A DNA stretch of 64,000 nucleotides from Jiangella alkaliphila (lineage in GTDB: Bacteria; Actinomycetota; Actinomycetes; Jiangellales; Jiangellaceae). The translations under genes and the position numbers were made by a program. The stretch covers positions 3,259,278 to 3,323,277 of the forward strand of contig NZ_LT629791.1 of NCBI RefSeq assembly GCF_900105925.1, in the 5' to 3' direction. Below are positions 23,767-32,124 of this stretch, in pieces. The notes beneath the pieces are model-generated. The model had not been told where the DNA came from. It did not search any database and was given only the letters and a program-made list of their open reading frames with translations. Positions within the stretch are counted from its first letter, which is position 1. Each line of letters opens with the position of its first letter.

Positions 23767-25632
23767 CTAGAGCGCCTGGAGCGAACGTGCGTCGGCGGCG
23801 ATCAGCGCGGCCAGCTCGGCCGGCAGCTGGTCGCCGCCGACGCCGCTCTCGGCGATCGAGGCGACCCTGATCCAGTCGGACCGGTCGATCGCGCGCAGCA
23901 GCTGGTCGCGCAGCGTGCGGACGACGTCCGGGCCGGTGGACAGCCGCACCAGGCCGGCCGCCGACGGCTGCACCGTCACCGTGGTGGTCGCGGTGGCGGT
24001 CCCGTTGACGCCCGTGACCGTCACCTCGAGCGTGTGCTCGCCGGCGGCCAGGGTGTCGACGGCGATCGCGGCGCCCTCGGCGACCTCATCGCCGTCCAGC
24101 GTGAGCACGATCGACTCCGCGCGCTCCGACGTCACCGCCGGCACCAGCACGTCGCCGCGGGTCAGCTCCGCGCCGTCGGCCGGCGCCGCGAACGCGACGG
24201 TCGGCTCGTCAGGCACCGTCTGCACGTGCCGCGCGTTCCAGCCGACCAGCTCGCCCGGCTTGTTGGTGATGACGCCGTCGACGCCGAGGTCGCGCAGGAT
24301 CGCCCACTGGGCGGGGTCGTCGATCGTGTACGGCATGACGGCGATCTCGGCGGCGTGCAGGTCCTCGACGACGTCGGTGCGGGTCTGCAGCGCCGTCCAG
24401 GCCGGGTTGTAGGCGACGACGCCCAGCTCCTGGCTGATCGCCACCGGGTCGGCGTCGAGGCTGGAGCGCAGCAGGCCCAGCCGCAGCTCGGGCTCGATCG
24501 CCCGCACGTCGCGCAGCACCTGCACGTCGAAGCTCTGCAGCAGGGTCTGCTCGATCAGCCCCTCCTCGCGCAGCTGGCCGACGATGAGCTCCAGCTCGGC
24601 GTACGTCTCCGGGCCCTTGACCTCCAGCAGCAGGACCGGCGCCCGGCCCTTCATCAGCTCCAGCACGTCCAGCAGCGTCGGCACCGGCTGGCCGGTGAAC
24701 GCCGTCGAGAACCACGAGCCGGCGTCGAGGCCGTCGATGTAGTCCGACGTGACGGTCGGCAGCGCGCCGGTGCCGTCGGTCGTCCGGTCCAGCGTGTTGT
24801 CGTGCAGGATGATCGGCACGCCGTCGGCGCTGCTGGCGACGTCGACCTCGACGTAGTCGGCGCCGGTGCGCAGCGCGGACTCGACCGCGGCGAGGGTGTT
24901 CTCGGGCGCGACCGACGAGTAGCCGCGGTGCGCCACGACGGCCGGCGTGGACTCCGGGCCGACCGGACGGATCACCGGCTCCTCCTCCAGCTCCGTGACG
25001 ACGACGTCGTCGAAGGATACGGTGCCGCCGTTGGCGAGCAGTCCCAGCACACCGGCCTCGGAGCGCTGCAGCGCGCTGGTGCGCATGACCTCCTGGCCGT
25101 CGAAGATCCAGGTGGCCCGGCTGCCCCGCACCTCGACGGCGACGCGCACGTCGCGGCCGGTGCCGGCGGCGTGCGGCGCGGCGGCGGTGTTGGTGACGTT
25201 CCACGCGTCCGACGTCGTGCGCTGCGCGAACTCGAGGCCGTTGGACGCCGTCGAACCGCTGCGCATCGTCGCGATCCACCAGGGCGTGGCACCGTGAGGC
25301 GCGATGTCGAGGCCGACGGCGGCCCACCGGGCGGCGTTGATGACCTGCTCGAACCGGACCGTCGCCTCGACCCGGTAGTTGCGCAGGTGCGGGCCGAACG
25401 TGATGCGCGAGAGCTGGTTCGACGACGTGCTGACGCCGACCAGCCGGCCGTCGGTCACCGTCCACTGGCCTTCGACGGCGGTCCAGCCGGCCGGGATCGT
25501 CCCGCCGGAGAAGTCCTCGGTCAGGACGACCGCGGGCTCGTCAGTCGCGGGTTCGGCCGCGGCGGGCAGGGCGACGAGCGCCGCCGCGGGCAGCGCCGCG
25601 GCGAGCAGTACGGACAGGCGGGGGAGTCGCAC
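23767..25632 (-). CDS. Secreted glycerophosphodiester phosphodiesterase with N-terminal lectin-like domain
   Basis: 621 aa with a signal peptide (MRLPRLSVLLAAALPAAALVALPAAAEP). Residues about 40-215 form a jelly-roll domain (DFSGGTIPAGWTAVEGQWTV...SFDDVVVTEL) of the concanavalin/LamG type. The GDPD domain follows: AHRGYSSVAPENT (His near 235), YVEVDVASSADGVPIILHDNTLDRTT with the metal-binding Glu and Asp and the second His. Near the C-terminus there is an Ig-like segment (EPTVAFAAPADGAELTRG...) and a short helical tail. The enzyme would release glycerol-3-phosphate from deacylated lipids or teichoic acids. It ends 1 nt from the end of the convergent carboxypeptidase gene with no terminator between. 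Confidence 0.92.
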   Translation of the reverse strand: MRLPRLSVLLAAALPAAALVALPAAAEPATDEPAVVLTEDFSGGTIPAGWTAVEGQWTVTDGRLVGVSTSSNQLSRITFGPHLRNYRVEATVRFEQVINAARWAAVGLDIAPHGATPWWIATMRSGSTASNGLEFAQRTTSDAWNVTNTAAAPHAAGTGRDVRVAVEVRGSRATWIFDGQEVMRTSALQRSEAGVLGLLANGGTVSFDDVVVTELEEEPVIRPVGPESTPAVVAHRGYSSVAPENTLAAVESALRTGADYVEVDVASSADGVPIILHDNTLDRTTDGTGALPTVTSDYIDGLDAGSWFSTAFTGQPVPTLLDVLELMKGRAPVLLLEVKGPETYAELELIVGQLREEGLIEQTLLQSFDVQVLRDVRAIEPELRLGLLRSSLDADPVAISQELGVVAYNPAWTALQTRTDVVEDLHAAEIAVMPYTIDDPAQWAILRDLGVDGVITNKPGELVGWNARHVQTVPDEPTVAFAAPADGAELTRGDVLVPAVTSERAESIVLTLDGDEVAEGAAIAVDTLAAGEHTLEVTVTGVNGTATATTTVTVQPSAAGLVRLSTGPDVVRTLRDQLLRAIDRSDWIRVASIAESGVGGDQLPAELAALIAADARSLQAL

Positions 25633-25733
25633 GGATCCTCCTGGGAGGGTTGGGGGTCTCCGGGATGCTACGGATCGTCACTGAATGCCGGTTGAACACA
25701 GGGTGAGAACGCCGGATGAGAGGATGGGCGCTC

Positions 25734-26618
25734 GTGACCCGAGTACTCATCACCGGCGCCGCGGGCCTCATCGGCCGCACCGCCTGCCGCCACTTCGCCG
25801 AGGCCGGGTACGAGGTCACCGCGCTGGTGCTCGAAGACCCCGGCGATCTGCGGGCGGGCCGCGTCGTCGTGGGCGACGCGACCGACCGCGACGTGGTGCT
25901 GGCCGCCCTCGACGGCGTCGACGCCGTCGTGCACCTGGCCGCGATCCCGGCGCCGGAGCTCGGCTCGCCCGACGCGGTCTTCGCCGGCAACACCGCCGCC
26001 ACGTTCGCCGTCCTCGACGCCGCGGGGGAGCGGGGCGTGCGCAACGCCGTCATCGCCAGCAGCATCAACGCGCTCGGCTACCGCTACGGGCCGCAGCAGC
26101 CCGCGCACCCCGAGTACCTGCCGCTGGACGAACGCCTGCCCAGCCGCGCCGCCGACCCGTACTCGCTGTCCAAGGTGGTCGACGAGCTGACCGCCCAGGC
26201 CATGCACCGCCGCCACGGCATGGACGTCGTGGCGCTGCGGTTCCCGATGGTCGGCGGGTTCGGCGACGACGCGGCCGACGACGACCGGCTGCCCGGCTAC
26301 CTGGACAAGATCGCCGCCGACCCCGGCCACGCCGCGCCCGACCTGTGGCTCTACCTCGAGACCCGCGACGCCGCCCGGGCGGCCGAGCTGGCGCTGAGGC
26401 CGACCCGGCCGGGCGCGCACACGGTCTTCGTCGCCGCGCCGGAGAACTCCACGCCGTATCCGACGGAGCAGCTGCTGGCCGCGTTCCACCCGGATGTGCC
26501 GCGGCGGGCGACGTTCGCCGGGCGGCAGGCGCCGGTCGACCTGTCCGCCGCCCGCGACCTCATCGGGTTCACGGCGACGCGGCTGGCCGACCTGCCGGTG
26601 CATGACCTACCCCGTTAG
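25734..26618 (+). CDS. NAD-dependent epimerase/dehydratase family protein
   Basis: 294-residue extended short-chain dehydrogenase. The N-terminal nucleotide motif GAAGLIG starts 6 residues after the GTG at 25734; an ATG at 25716 would add six residues. The catalytic YxxxK is in DPYSLSKVVDEL (about Tyr143 and Lys147), with a Ser-rich strand (IASSINALGY) before it. Its likely substrate is a nucleotide-linked or free sugar, but the specificity region is not diagnostic. It is divergent from the GDPD gene and overlaps the convergent cupin gene by 12 nt. Confidence 0.88.
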   Translation: MTRVLITGAAGLIGRTACRHFAEAGYEVTALVLEDPGDLRAGRVVVGDATDRDVVLAALDGVDAVVHLAAIPAPELGSPDAVFAGNTAATFAVLDAAGERGVRNAVIASSINALGYRYGPQQPAHPEYLPLDERLPSRAADPYSLSKVVDELTAQAMHRRHGMDVVALRFPMVGGFGDDAADDDRLPGYLDKIAADPGHAAPDLWLYLETRDAARAAELALRPTRPGAHTVFVAAPENSTPYPTEQLLAAFHPDVPRRATFAGRQAPVDLSAARDLIGFTATRLADLPVHDLPR

Positions 26619-27341
26619 CGCGGCGACGTCCCAGGTGCGCAGCCGGCCGCACATGCCGTACCGGTAGGGCTGCTCGCGCCGCTCGCCGACGTGCACGGAC
26701 GCGCCGGCCAGGTGCGACGCGTCGCCGCGCGCCAGCGCCGTCAGCGCACGGCCGGTTTCGTCGACGCCGGCCAGGACGGCCTGTTCCCACGTCGCCCGCC
26801 AGCCTGCGGCCTTGGCCGCCACCAGCGCACCGGCACGGGCGTGCAAGCGGTCCAGCGCGGCCGGACCGCCGGCGCGCAGCTCGGCGTACCCCTCGAGCGC
26901 GAGGTCGCGGCGGCGCCGGGCGGCGGTGGCGACGGCGTCCTCGCCGCCGTCCCCGTCGCCGCCCGGCAACGCGGCGGCCGCGGCGTACCGGTCCGGGTCG
27001 GCCAGCACGTCGTCGGGGAAGGTGAAGACGGCGTCGCCGGCCTCGGGCAGCCCGGCGTTCTGCATGACCACGACGATCTGCAGCCCGCCGTCGTTGACCA
27101 GCCGGTGCACCGTCCCCGGCGTGAACCACAGCACGGTGCCGGCCGCCAGCGGGTGGTCGGCGGCGCCGTCGCGGCTCAGTGTCTGCAGCCGGCCGCTGCC
27201 GCCGACGACCACGTAGCCCTCGCCCGACGCCGTGTGCAGGTGCGGCGACCCGCCGGCCAGCCCGTCCGTCCCCGGCCAGTCGTAGACCGTCAGGTGGCTG
27301 ACCGCCGTACCGCCCGGGAACCCCGGCCGCCCTGCACCCAT
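26607..27341 (-). CDS. Cupin domain protein
   Basis: 244 aa. The first 110 residues are a cupin barrel: GGSPHLHTASGEGYVVVGGSGRLQ carries the motif 1 His pair and Glu, and PGTVHRLVNDGGL the motif 2 His. The rest is helical and Ala/Arg-rich, ending YRYGMCGRLRTWDVAALTG. Such proteins often handle sugars or sugar acids. GGAGG lies 6 nt before the ATG. A LacI-type operator 22-37 nt upstream suggests control by a sugar-responsive repressor. Its end overlaps the epimerase gene, which may act in the same pathway. Confidence 0.82.
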   Translation of the reverse strand: MGAGRPGFPGGTAVSHLTVYDWPGTDGLAGGSPHLHTASGEGYVVVGGSGRLQTLSRDGAADHPLAAGTVLWFTPGTVHRLVNDGGLQIVVVMQNAGLPEAGDAVFTFPDDVLADPDRYAAAAALPGGDGDGGEDAVATAARRRRDLALEGYAELRAGGPAALDRLHARAGALVAAKAAGWRATWEQAVLAGVDETGRALTALARGDASHLAGASVHVGERREQPYRYGMCGRLRTWDVAALTG

Positions 27342-27362
27342 GCGGAACCTCCTGACGTCAGA

Positions 27363-27378
27363 TGGAAAGCGCTCTCCA
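27363..27378. promoter_or_regulatory. LacI/GalR-type operator before the cupin gene
   Basis: TGGAAAGCGCTCTCCA is a 16-nt palindrome apart from one position pair, with the central CG step flanked by pyrimidine/purine as in LacI/CcpA family sites. It lies 22 nt upstream of the cupin start codon, where it would block transcription or elongation. Confidence 0.6.
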
Positions 27379-27408
27379 CCCTAGTTGGCGAGTGACCGAC
27401 GCGAAAGG

Positions 27409-27435
27409 GCCCCGACGCCTGGATGGCGCCGGGGC
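27409..27435 (-). terminator. Terminator of the first PhoX-like gene
   Basis: GCCCCG-A-CGCC (27409-27419) pairs with GGCG-C-CGGGGC (27425-27435) with one internal mismatch and a 5-nt loop. It lies 34 nt after the stop codon. Confidence 0.7.
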
Positions 27436-27468
27436 TCTCTGCCTGCGGATGGTTCCTGGTGCTGGGCG

Positions 27469-29604
27469 TCAGTCGCCGATGAACGGCCCGTTGCCGGGGC
27501 TCTTGCGCCAGACGGTGACGACCGACGGCCGCGGCTGGTCGCCGTACGGGAACGTCGAGATCGGGTTGTCCGGCGAGGCGCCGCTGCCCTCACCCGGGTG
27601 CTGCACCGCGATGGTGGCGGTGCGGCCGTCGGGCGTGATGAACGGGCCGCAGGCCTCGGCGTTGCGCGGCACCGAGGCGAACCGGCGGACGTGGCCCTTG
27701 TCGTCGCCCTCGACCGGCACGACGAACAGGCCGTCGGCGATGCCGCTGGCGCCGGGCATGCCGTCGGTGGAGATCCACAGCCTGCCGGCCGGGTCGAAGG
27801 CCACGTTGTCCGGGCAGGACAGGTGGCTGACCTGCGTCTTGTCGAAGCCGCCGTAGTAGGTCGACGGGTCGTTGGGGTCACCCGCGAGCATGATGACGTT
27901 CCAGGTGAACGTCAGCGCCGCCGCGTCGTTGCCGGTCTCGTCGATGCCGACGACGTGGCCCCACTTGTTGGCGAACCGCGGGTTGGTCTCGTCGACGCCG
28001 GTGGTGGCGTTGCGCGAGGTGTTGTTCGTCAGCGCGATCACGATGGTGCCGGTGACGGGGTTGCGCTCGACGTCCTCGGGGCGGTCCATCTTCGTGGCGC
28101 CGACGCGGTCGCCCGCGAGACGCGTGAAGGTGAGGACCTCCTGGACCGACATGCCCTGGACCTTGCTCTGGCCGCCGACCACGAGCGGGATCCACTGGCC
28201 GGTGCCGTCGAAGGCGCCGTCCGAGGGGACCCGGCCGGAGCCGTCGATCTCGCCGGCCGGGCTGTCGCCGGTGAACTTGGCGACGTAGAGGTCGCCCTCC
28301 TCGAGCAGGCGCAGGTTCGAGTCGCGGTCGCGCTTGCTGCTGCCCGAGCGGTACTTGTTCTTCGAGATGAACTTGTACACGTAGTCGAAGCGCTCGTCGT
28401 CGCCCATGTAGGCGACGGCGCGGCCGTCCTCGGCGAGCGAGATGGTGGCGCCCTCGTGCTTCATGCGGCCCAGCGCGGTGTGCTTGCGCGGAGTCGAGTC
28501 GGGGTCGAACGGGTCGATCTCGACGATCCAGCCGAACCGGTTGGGCTCGTTCGGCTCCTGCGCGAGGTCGAAGCGCTTGTTCGTCTTCTCCCAGGCGCGC
28601 TCGGTGCCGGCGGTGGTGCGCAGGCCGTAGCGGGCGTTCCGGGCGGCGACGGTCGGGTCGGTGATGGCCGCCGACGCGCCGAAGTACTGGTTGAAGTTCT
28701 CCTCGCCCGAGAGGATGGTGCCCCACGGGGTGGTGCCGCCGGCGCAGTTGTTCAGCATGCCGAGGACCTTCTTGCCGGTGCGGTCGGCGCTGGTCTTCAG
28801 CAGGTCGCTGCCGGCCGCGGGGCCCGTCACCAGGAACTCGGTCTTGGTGTGGATGCGGCGGTTGTAGCGGCGGCGGCCGTCGACGGGCAGCCATTCGCCG
28901 GTCTCGCCGACCCGCTCGAGCTCGACGACCGAGCCGCCGTGCGCGGCCTGGACGATCTTCAGCTGGTCCACGGTGACGCCGGCGACGCCGGTCCAGCCGC
29001 GGAACATGAGCTCCTCGTTGGTGTACTCGTGGTTCACCCAGAGCAGGCCCTTGGTGAAGTTGCGGTCCAGCGGCAGGATCGCCACGAAGTCGCAGTTGTA
29101 GCCGAACTGCTTCAGCTGGGCGGCCTCGGTCTGGTTGTCGAAGTCGAACTCCGGCGCGCCCGGCAGGATCGGGTCGCCCCAGGCCACCGTCACCGACCAG
29201 TCGTAGCCGTTGGGCACCACGATGGTGTCGAGGGTGTTGTCGCCGACGGAGCGGAAGCCGACGGGGTGGCCGCGCTCGGGCAGGTCCGGGAAGTGCGGGC
29301 TCGGCGGCTTCGGGCCCGAGGACGTGGTGCTGGCGCTCGCCGGCGCGGCGGCCGCGGCCAGCGCACCGCTCCCGACACCCGACCCGACGACCAGCGCGGC
29401 GACCGCGCCGCTGCGCAGCAGGCCGCGTCGCGACATCGCCTTGTTCACCATGTCGCCGAAGTACTCGTTGTCGCTCTCGTTCGGCACCGGGTGGAAGCAG
29501 GCGTCGGCGCAGCGGTACTTGCACGTCATGGCGCTGCGGCCGCCGTGAACACCGCCGACCAGGGGCAACAGGCGGCGGCGCTCGGCGCCTTCGGGTTCGG
29601 GCAT
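27469..29604 (-). CDS. PhoX family (DUF839) phosphatase-like protein, copy 1
   Basis: 711 aa. The N-terminal part before the signal has MTCKYRCADACFHPVPNESD, a Cys-rich motif shared by PhoX-like proteins, then a Tat-type signal (SRRGLLRSGAVAALVVGSG). The mature part shows DUF839 segments such as WVNHEYTNEELMFRGW, GMLNNCAGGTTPWGT, GEENFNQYFG and DNVAFDPAGRLWISTDG. PhoX alkaline phosphatases bind iron and calcium and release phosphate from organic esters outside the cell. Upstream ATGs exist but AAGGGACTCCC precedes 29604. The gene is a tandem paralog of the next one. Confidence 0.9.
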   Translation of the reverse strand: MPEPEGAERRRLLPLVGGVHGGRSAMTCKYRCADACFHPVPNESDNEYFGDMVNKAMSRRGLLRSGAVAALVVGSGVGSGALAAAAAPASASTTSSGPKPPSPHFPDLPERGHPVGFRSVGDNTLDTIVVPNGYDWSVTVAWGDPILPGAPEFDFDNQTEAAQLKQFGYNCDFVAILPLDRNFTKGLLWVNHEYTNEELMFRGWTGVAGVTVDQLKIVQAAHGGSVVELERVGETGEWLPVDGRRRYNRRIHTKTEFLVTGPAAGSDLLKTSADRTGKKVLGMLNNCAGGTTPWGTILSGEENFNQYFGASAAITDPTVAARNARYGLRTTAGTERAWEKTNKRFDLAQEPNEPNRFGWIVEIDPFDPDSTPRKHTALGRMKHEGATISLAEDGRAVAYMGDDERFDYVYKFISKNKYRSGSSKRDRDSNLRLLEEGDLYVAKFTGDSPAGEIDGSGRVPSDGAFDGTGQWIPLVVGGQSKVQGMSVQEVLTFTRLAGDRVGATKMDRPEDVERNPVTGTIVIALTNNTSRNATTGVDETNPRFANKWGHVVGIDETGNDAAALTFTWNVIMLAGDPNDPSTYYGGFDKTQVSHLSCPDNVAFDPAGRLWISTDGMPGASGIADGLFVVPVEGDDKGHVRRFASVPRNAEACGPFITPDGRTATIAVQHPGEGSGASPDNPISTFPYGDQPRPSVVTVWRKSPGNGPFIGD

Positions 29605-29785
29605 GGGAGTCCCTTCGTCACTTCTGCGGCACGTACTCACCAGAACCTAGGAACAGGTGCGAGCTGGAGCCACCACATCGGAACGAACAGAAGGTAAAGG
29701 GCGCATGAGTTAGGCAAGCCTTCGCTAAACCTCTGACCAGCAGGTTTGCCCGAAGTGATGGCATTGACTCGGGAGGGGTGGGACG

Positions 29786-29817
29786 GGGCCGGCGCCGCGG
29801 ACGAGGGGCGCCGGCCC
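29786..29817 (-). terminator. Terminator of the second PhoX-like gene
   Basis: GGGCCGGCGCC (29786-29796) pairs perfectly with GGCGCCGGCCC (29807-29817) over a 10-nt loop. Flanking GGGAGGGG and CCCCTCCC (29771-29829) can extend the stem. Confidence 0.75.
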
Positions 29818-29852
29818 ACGCCCCTCCCACCCCCGGGGCTCGGGGCGAACCG

Positions 29853-31964
29853 TCAGTCGCCGATGAAGGGCCCGCCGGTGGGGCTGGTCCGCCAGACAGT
29901 GACGACCGACGGGCGCGGCTGGTCGCCGTAGGGGAAGGTCGAGGCGGGCGCCTCGGGGGAGGCGTCGTCCTCCTCGCCGGGGTGCTGGACGGCGAGCAGC
30001 GCGGTGCGGCCGTCGGGGGTGAGGCAGGGCCCGCAGCACTCCGCGCCCACCGGGACGGAGGCGAAACGGCGCAGGTGGCCGGCGTCGTCGCCGTCGAGGG
30101 GCATGACGTACATGCCGTCGTTGACGCCGACCGAGCCGGGCATGCCGTCGGTGGCGAGCCAGAGCCGGCCGGAGGGGTCGAAGGCGATGTTGTCGGGGCA
30201 GCTGATCATGCTGACCTGCGTCTTGTCGAAGCCCGCGTAGTAGGTGGACGGGTCGTCGGGGTCGCCGGCGACCAGCACGATCGACCACGTGAACGTCAGC
30301 GCCGCCGCGTCGCCGCCGTCCTCGTCCAGGGCGAGGACGTGGCCGAAGCGGTTGGTGGCCCGCGGGTTGGCCTCGTCGGCCTGGGCGGGGGTGCGGCGGT
30401 CGTTGTTGGTCAGCGCCATGAACACGGTGCCGGTGACGGGGTGCGGCTCGACGTCCTCGGGGCGGTCCATCTTGGTGGCGCCGGCGGTGTCGGCGGCCAG
30501 CCGCGTGAACACCAGCACCTCCTCGACGCTCATGCCGTCGACCCGGCTCGCACCGCCGACGACCAGCGGCAGCCACTGGCCGGTGCCGTCGAACAGCCCG
30601 TCGGAGGGCAGCCGGCCGGAGCCGTCGATCTCCGCGGGCGGGCTGTCGCCGGTGAACCGCGCGACGTAGAGGTCGCCGTCCTCGAGCAGGGTCAGGTTGT
30701 GCCGGCGGTCGCGGGACGAGCCGCCGTCGCGGAACCGGCCCGACGAGACGAACTTGTACACGTACTCGAACCGCTCGTCGTCGCCCATGTAGACGGCGAC
30801 CCGGCCGTCGGCCGTCAGCGCCGTCGTCGCGCCCTCGTGCTTGAACCGGCCCAGTGCGGTCAGCTTCTGCGGGGTCGAGCGGGGGTCGTACGGGTCGATC
30901 TGGCAGACCCAGCCGAACCGGTTCGGCTCGTTCGGTTCGCGGGCGACGTCGAAGCGCGGCTCGACCCGTTCCCAGGCGCGCTCGGTGCCGGCGGCCGTGC
31001 GGATGCCGTAGCGGGCGTACCGCGCGGCCGTGGTGGGGTCGGTGACGGCGGCGGAGGCGCCGAAGTACTGGTTGACGTTCTCTTCGCCGGTCAGGACGGT
31101 GCCCCACGGCGTGGTGCCGCCGGCGCAGTTGTTGAGCATGCCGAGGACCGTCGCGCCGGACGGGTCGGCGCCGGTGCGCAGCAGCGGACTGCCCGCGGCC
31201 GGCCCGGTGGCCCGGAACGTCGTGCCCGCGTGGATGCGCCGGTTGTGCCGCCGCCTGCCGCCGGCCGGCCGCCACTCGCCGGTGTCGCCGACCCGCTCGA
31301 TCTCGACGATCGACCCGCCGTGTGCGGCCATCGCGATGCGCAGTTGCTCCTCCGTGGCGCCGGCCGCGTCGGTCCAGCCGCGGAACATCAGCTCTTCGTT
31401 CGTGTACTCGTGGTTCACCCAGAGCAGCGCACGCTCGAACCGGCGGTCGAGCGGCAGGACGGCCACGAAGTCGCAGTTGTAGCCGAACTGCTCGCGCTGG
31501 GCGGCGGCGGTCTGGGCCTCGAAGTCGAACTCCGGGGCGCCGCGCAGCACCGGCTCGCCCCACGCGACGGTGACCGACCAGTCATAGCCGTTGGGGACGA
31601 CCACGGCGTCGACGGTGTTGTCGCCGACGGGGCGGAAGCCGACCGGACGGCCGTACTCGGGGCCGTGCGGGTGGTCCGGCCTGGGCGGGGTGGCGACGTC
31701 CGCCGCGACTGCGCTGAGCGCGCCGGTAGCCCCGGACCCCACGACGACGGCGGCTGCCGCGGCACCGCCCCGGAGCAGGCCCCGGCGGCTCACCGCCTGC
31801 TCGACGACGTCGCCGAAATAGGCGTTGTCGCTGGTGTTGGGCGGCTCGTGTGCGCACGCGTCGGCGCAGCGATACCGGCAGGTCATGGCGCTGCGGCCGC
31901 CGCGGTTGGCGTCGGCCAGCGGGAGCAGCGGCCGCCGGCCGGGGCCGTCATCACGAGTGGGCAT
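29853..31964 (-). CDS. PhoX family (DUF839) phosphatase-like protein, copy 2
   Basis: 703-residue paralog of the neighbouring protein with the same layout: N-terminal MTCRYRCADAC motif, Tat signal SRRGLLRGGAAAAAVVVGSG, the GMLNNCAGGTTPWGTVLTGEE block and the same C-terminus ending GPFIGD. The two copies share most blocks nearly word for word, so they arose by duplication; differences are concentrated in the signal region, linkers and surface loops. GGAGGGAGTCACCC precedes the ATG at 31964. It has its own terminator, so each copy is probably transcribed separately. Confidence 0.9.
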   Translation of the reverse strand: MPTRDDGPGRRPLLPLADANRGGRSAMTCRYRCADACAHEPPNTSDNAYFGDVVEQAVSRRGLLRGGAAAAAVVVGSGATGALSAVAADVATPPRPDHPHGPEYGRPVGFRPVGDNTVDAVVVPNGYDWSVTVAWGEPVLRGAPEFDFEAQTAAAQREQFGYNCDFVAVLPLDRRFERALLWVNHEYTNEELMFRGWTDAAGATEEQLRIAMAAHGGSIVEIERVGDTGEWRPAGGRRRHNRRIHAGTTFRATGPAAGSPLLRTGADPSGATVLGMLNNCAGGTTPWGTVLTGEENVNQYFGASAAVTDPTTAARYARYGIRTAAGTERAWERVEPRFDVAREPNEPNRFGWVCQIDPYDPRSTPQKLTALGRFKHEGATTALTADGRVAVYMGDDERFEYVYKFVSSGRFRDGGSSRDRRHNLTLLEDGDLYVARFTGDSPPAEIDGSGRLPSDGLFDGTGQWLPLVVGGASRVDGMSVEEVLVFTRLAADTAGATKMDRPEDVEPHPVTGTVFMALTNNDRRTPAQADEANPRATNRFGHVLALDEDGGDAAALTFTWSIVLVAGDPDDPSTYYAGFDKTQVSMISCPDNIAFDPSGRLWLATDGMPGSVGVNDGMYVMPLDGDDAGHLRRFASVPVGAECCGPCLTPDGRTALLAVQHPGEEDDASPEAPASTFPYGDQPRPSVVTVWRTSPTGGPFIGD

Positions 31965-32124
31965 GGGTGACTCCCTCCACCGGCGGCGCACGACGTGGTG
32001 TCACAGCGTAGGTAAACATTCACCCGTTGGCTACCAGAAAGTCACGAAACGTCGGCCAACCGTTTCTCAGGTGCGCGGCCGGCCGCCGAGCGTGCATGCT
32101 GGAGACACGGGAGAGGGGGCCGGC

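Noticed and set aside
27469-31964. Fusion or misassembly causing a false PhoX duplication
   Set aside because: The copies differ throughout in sequence and have different signals, linkers and terminators, so they are true diverged paralogs.
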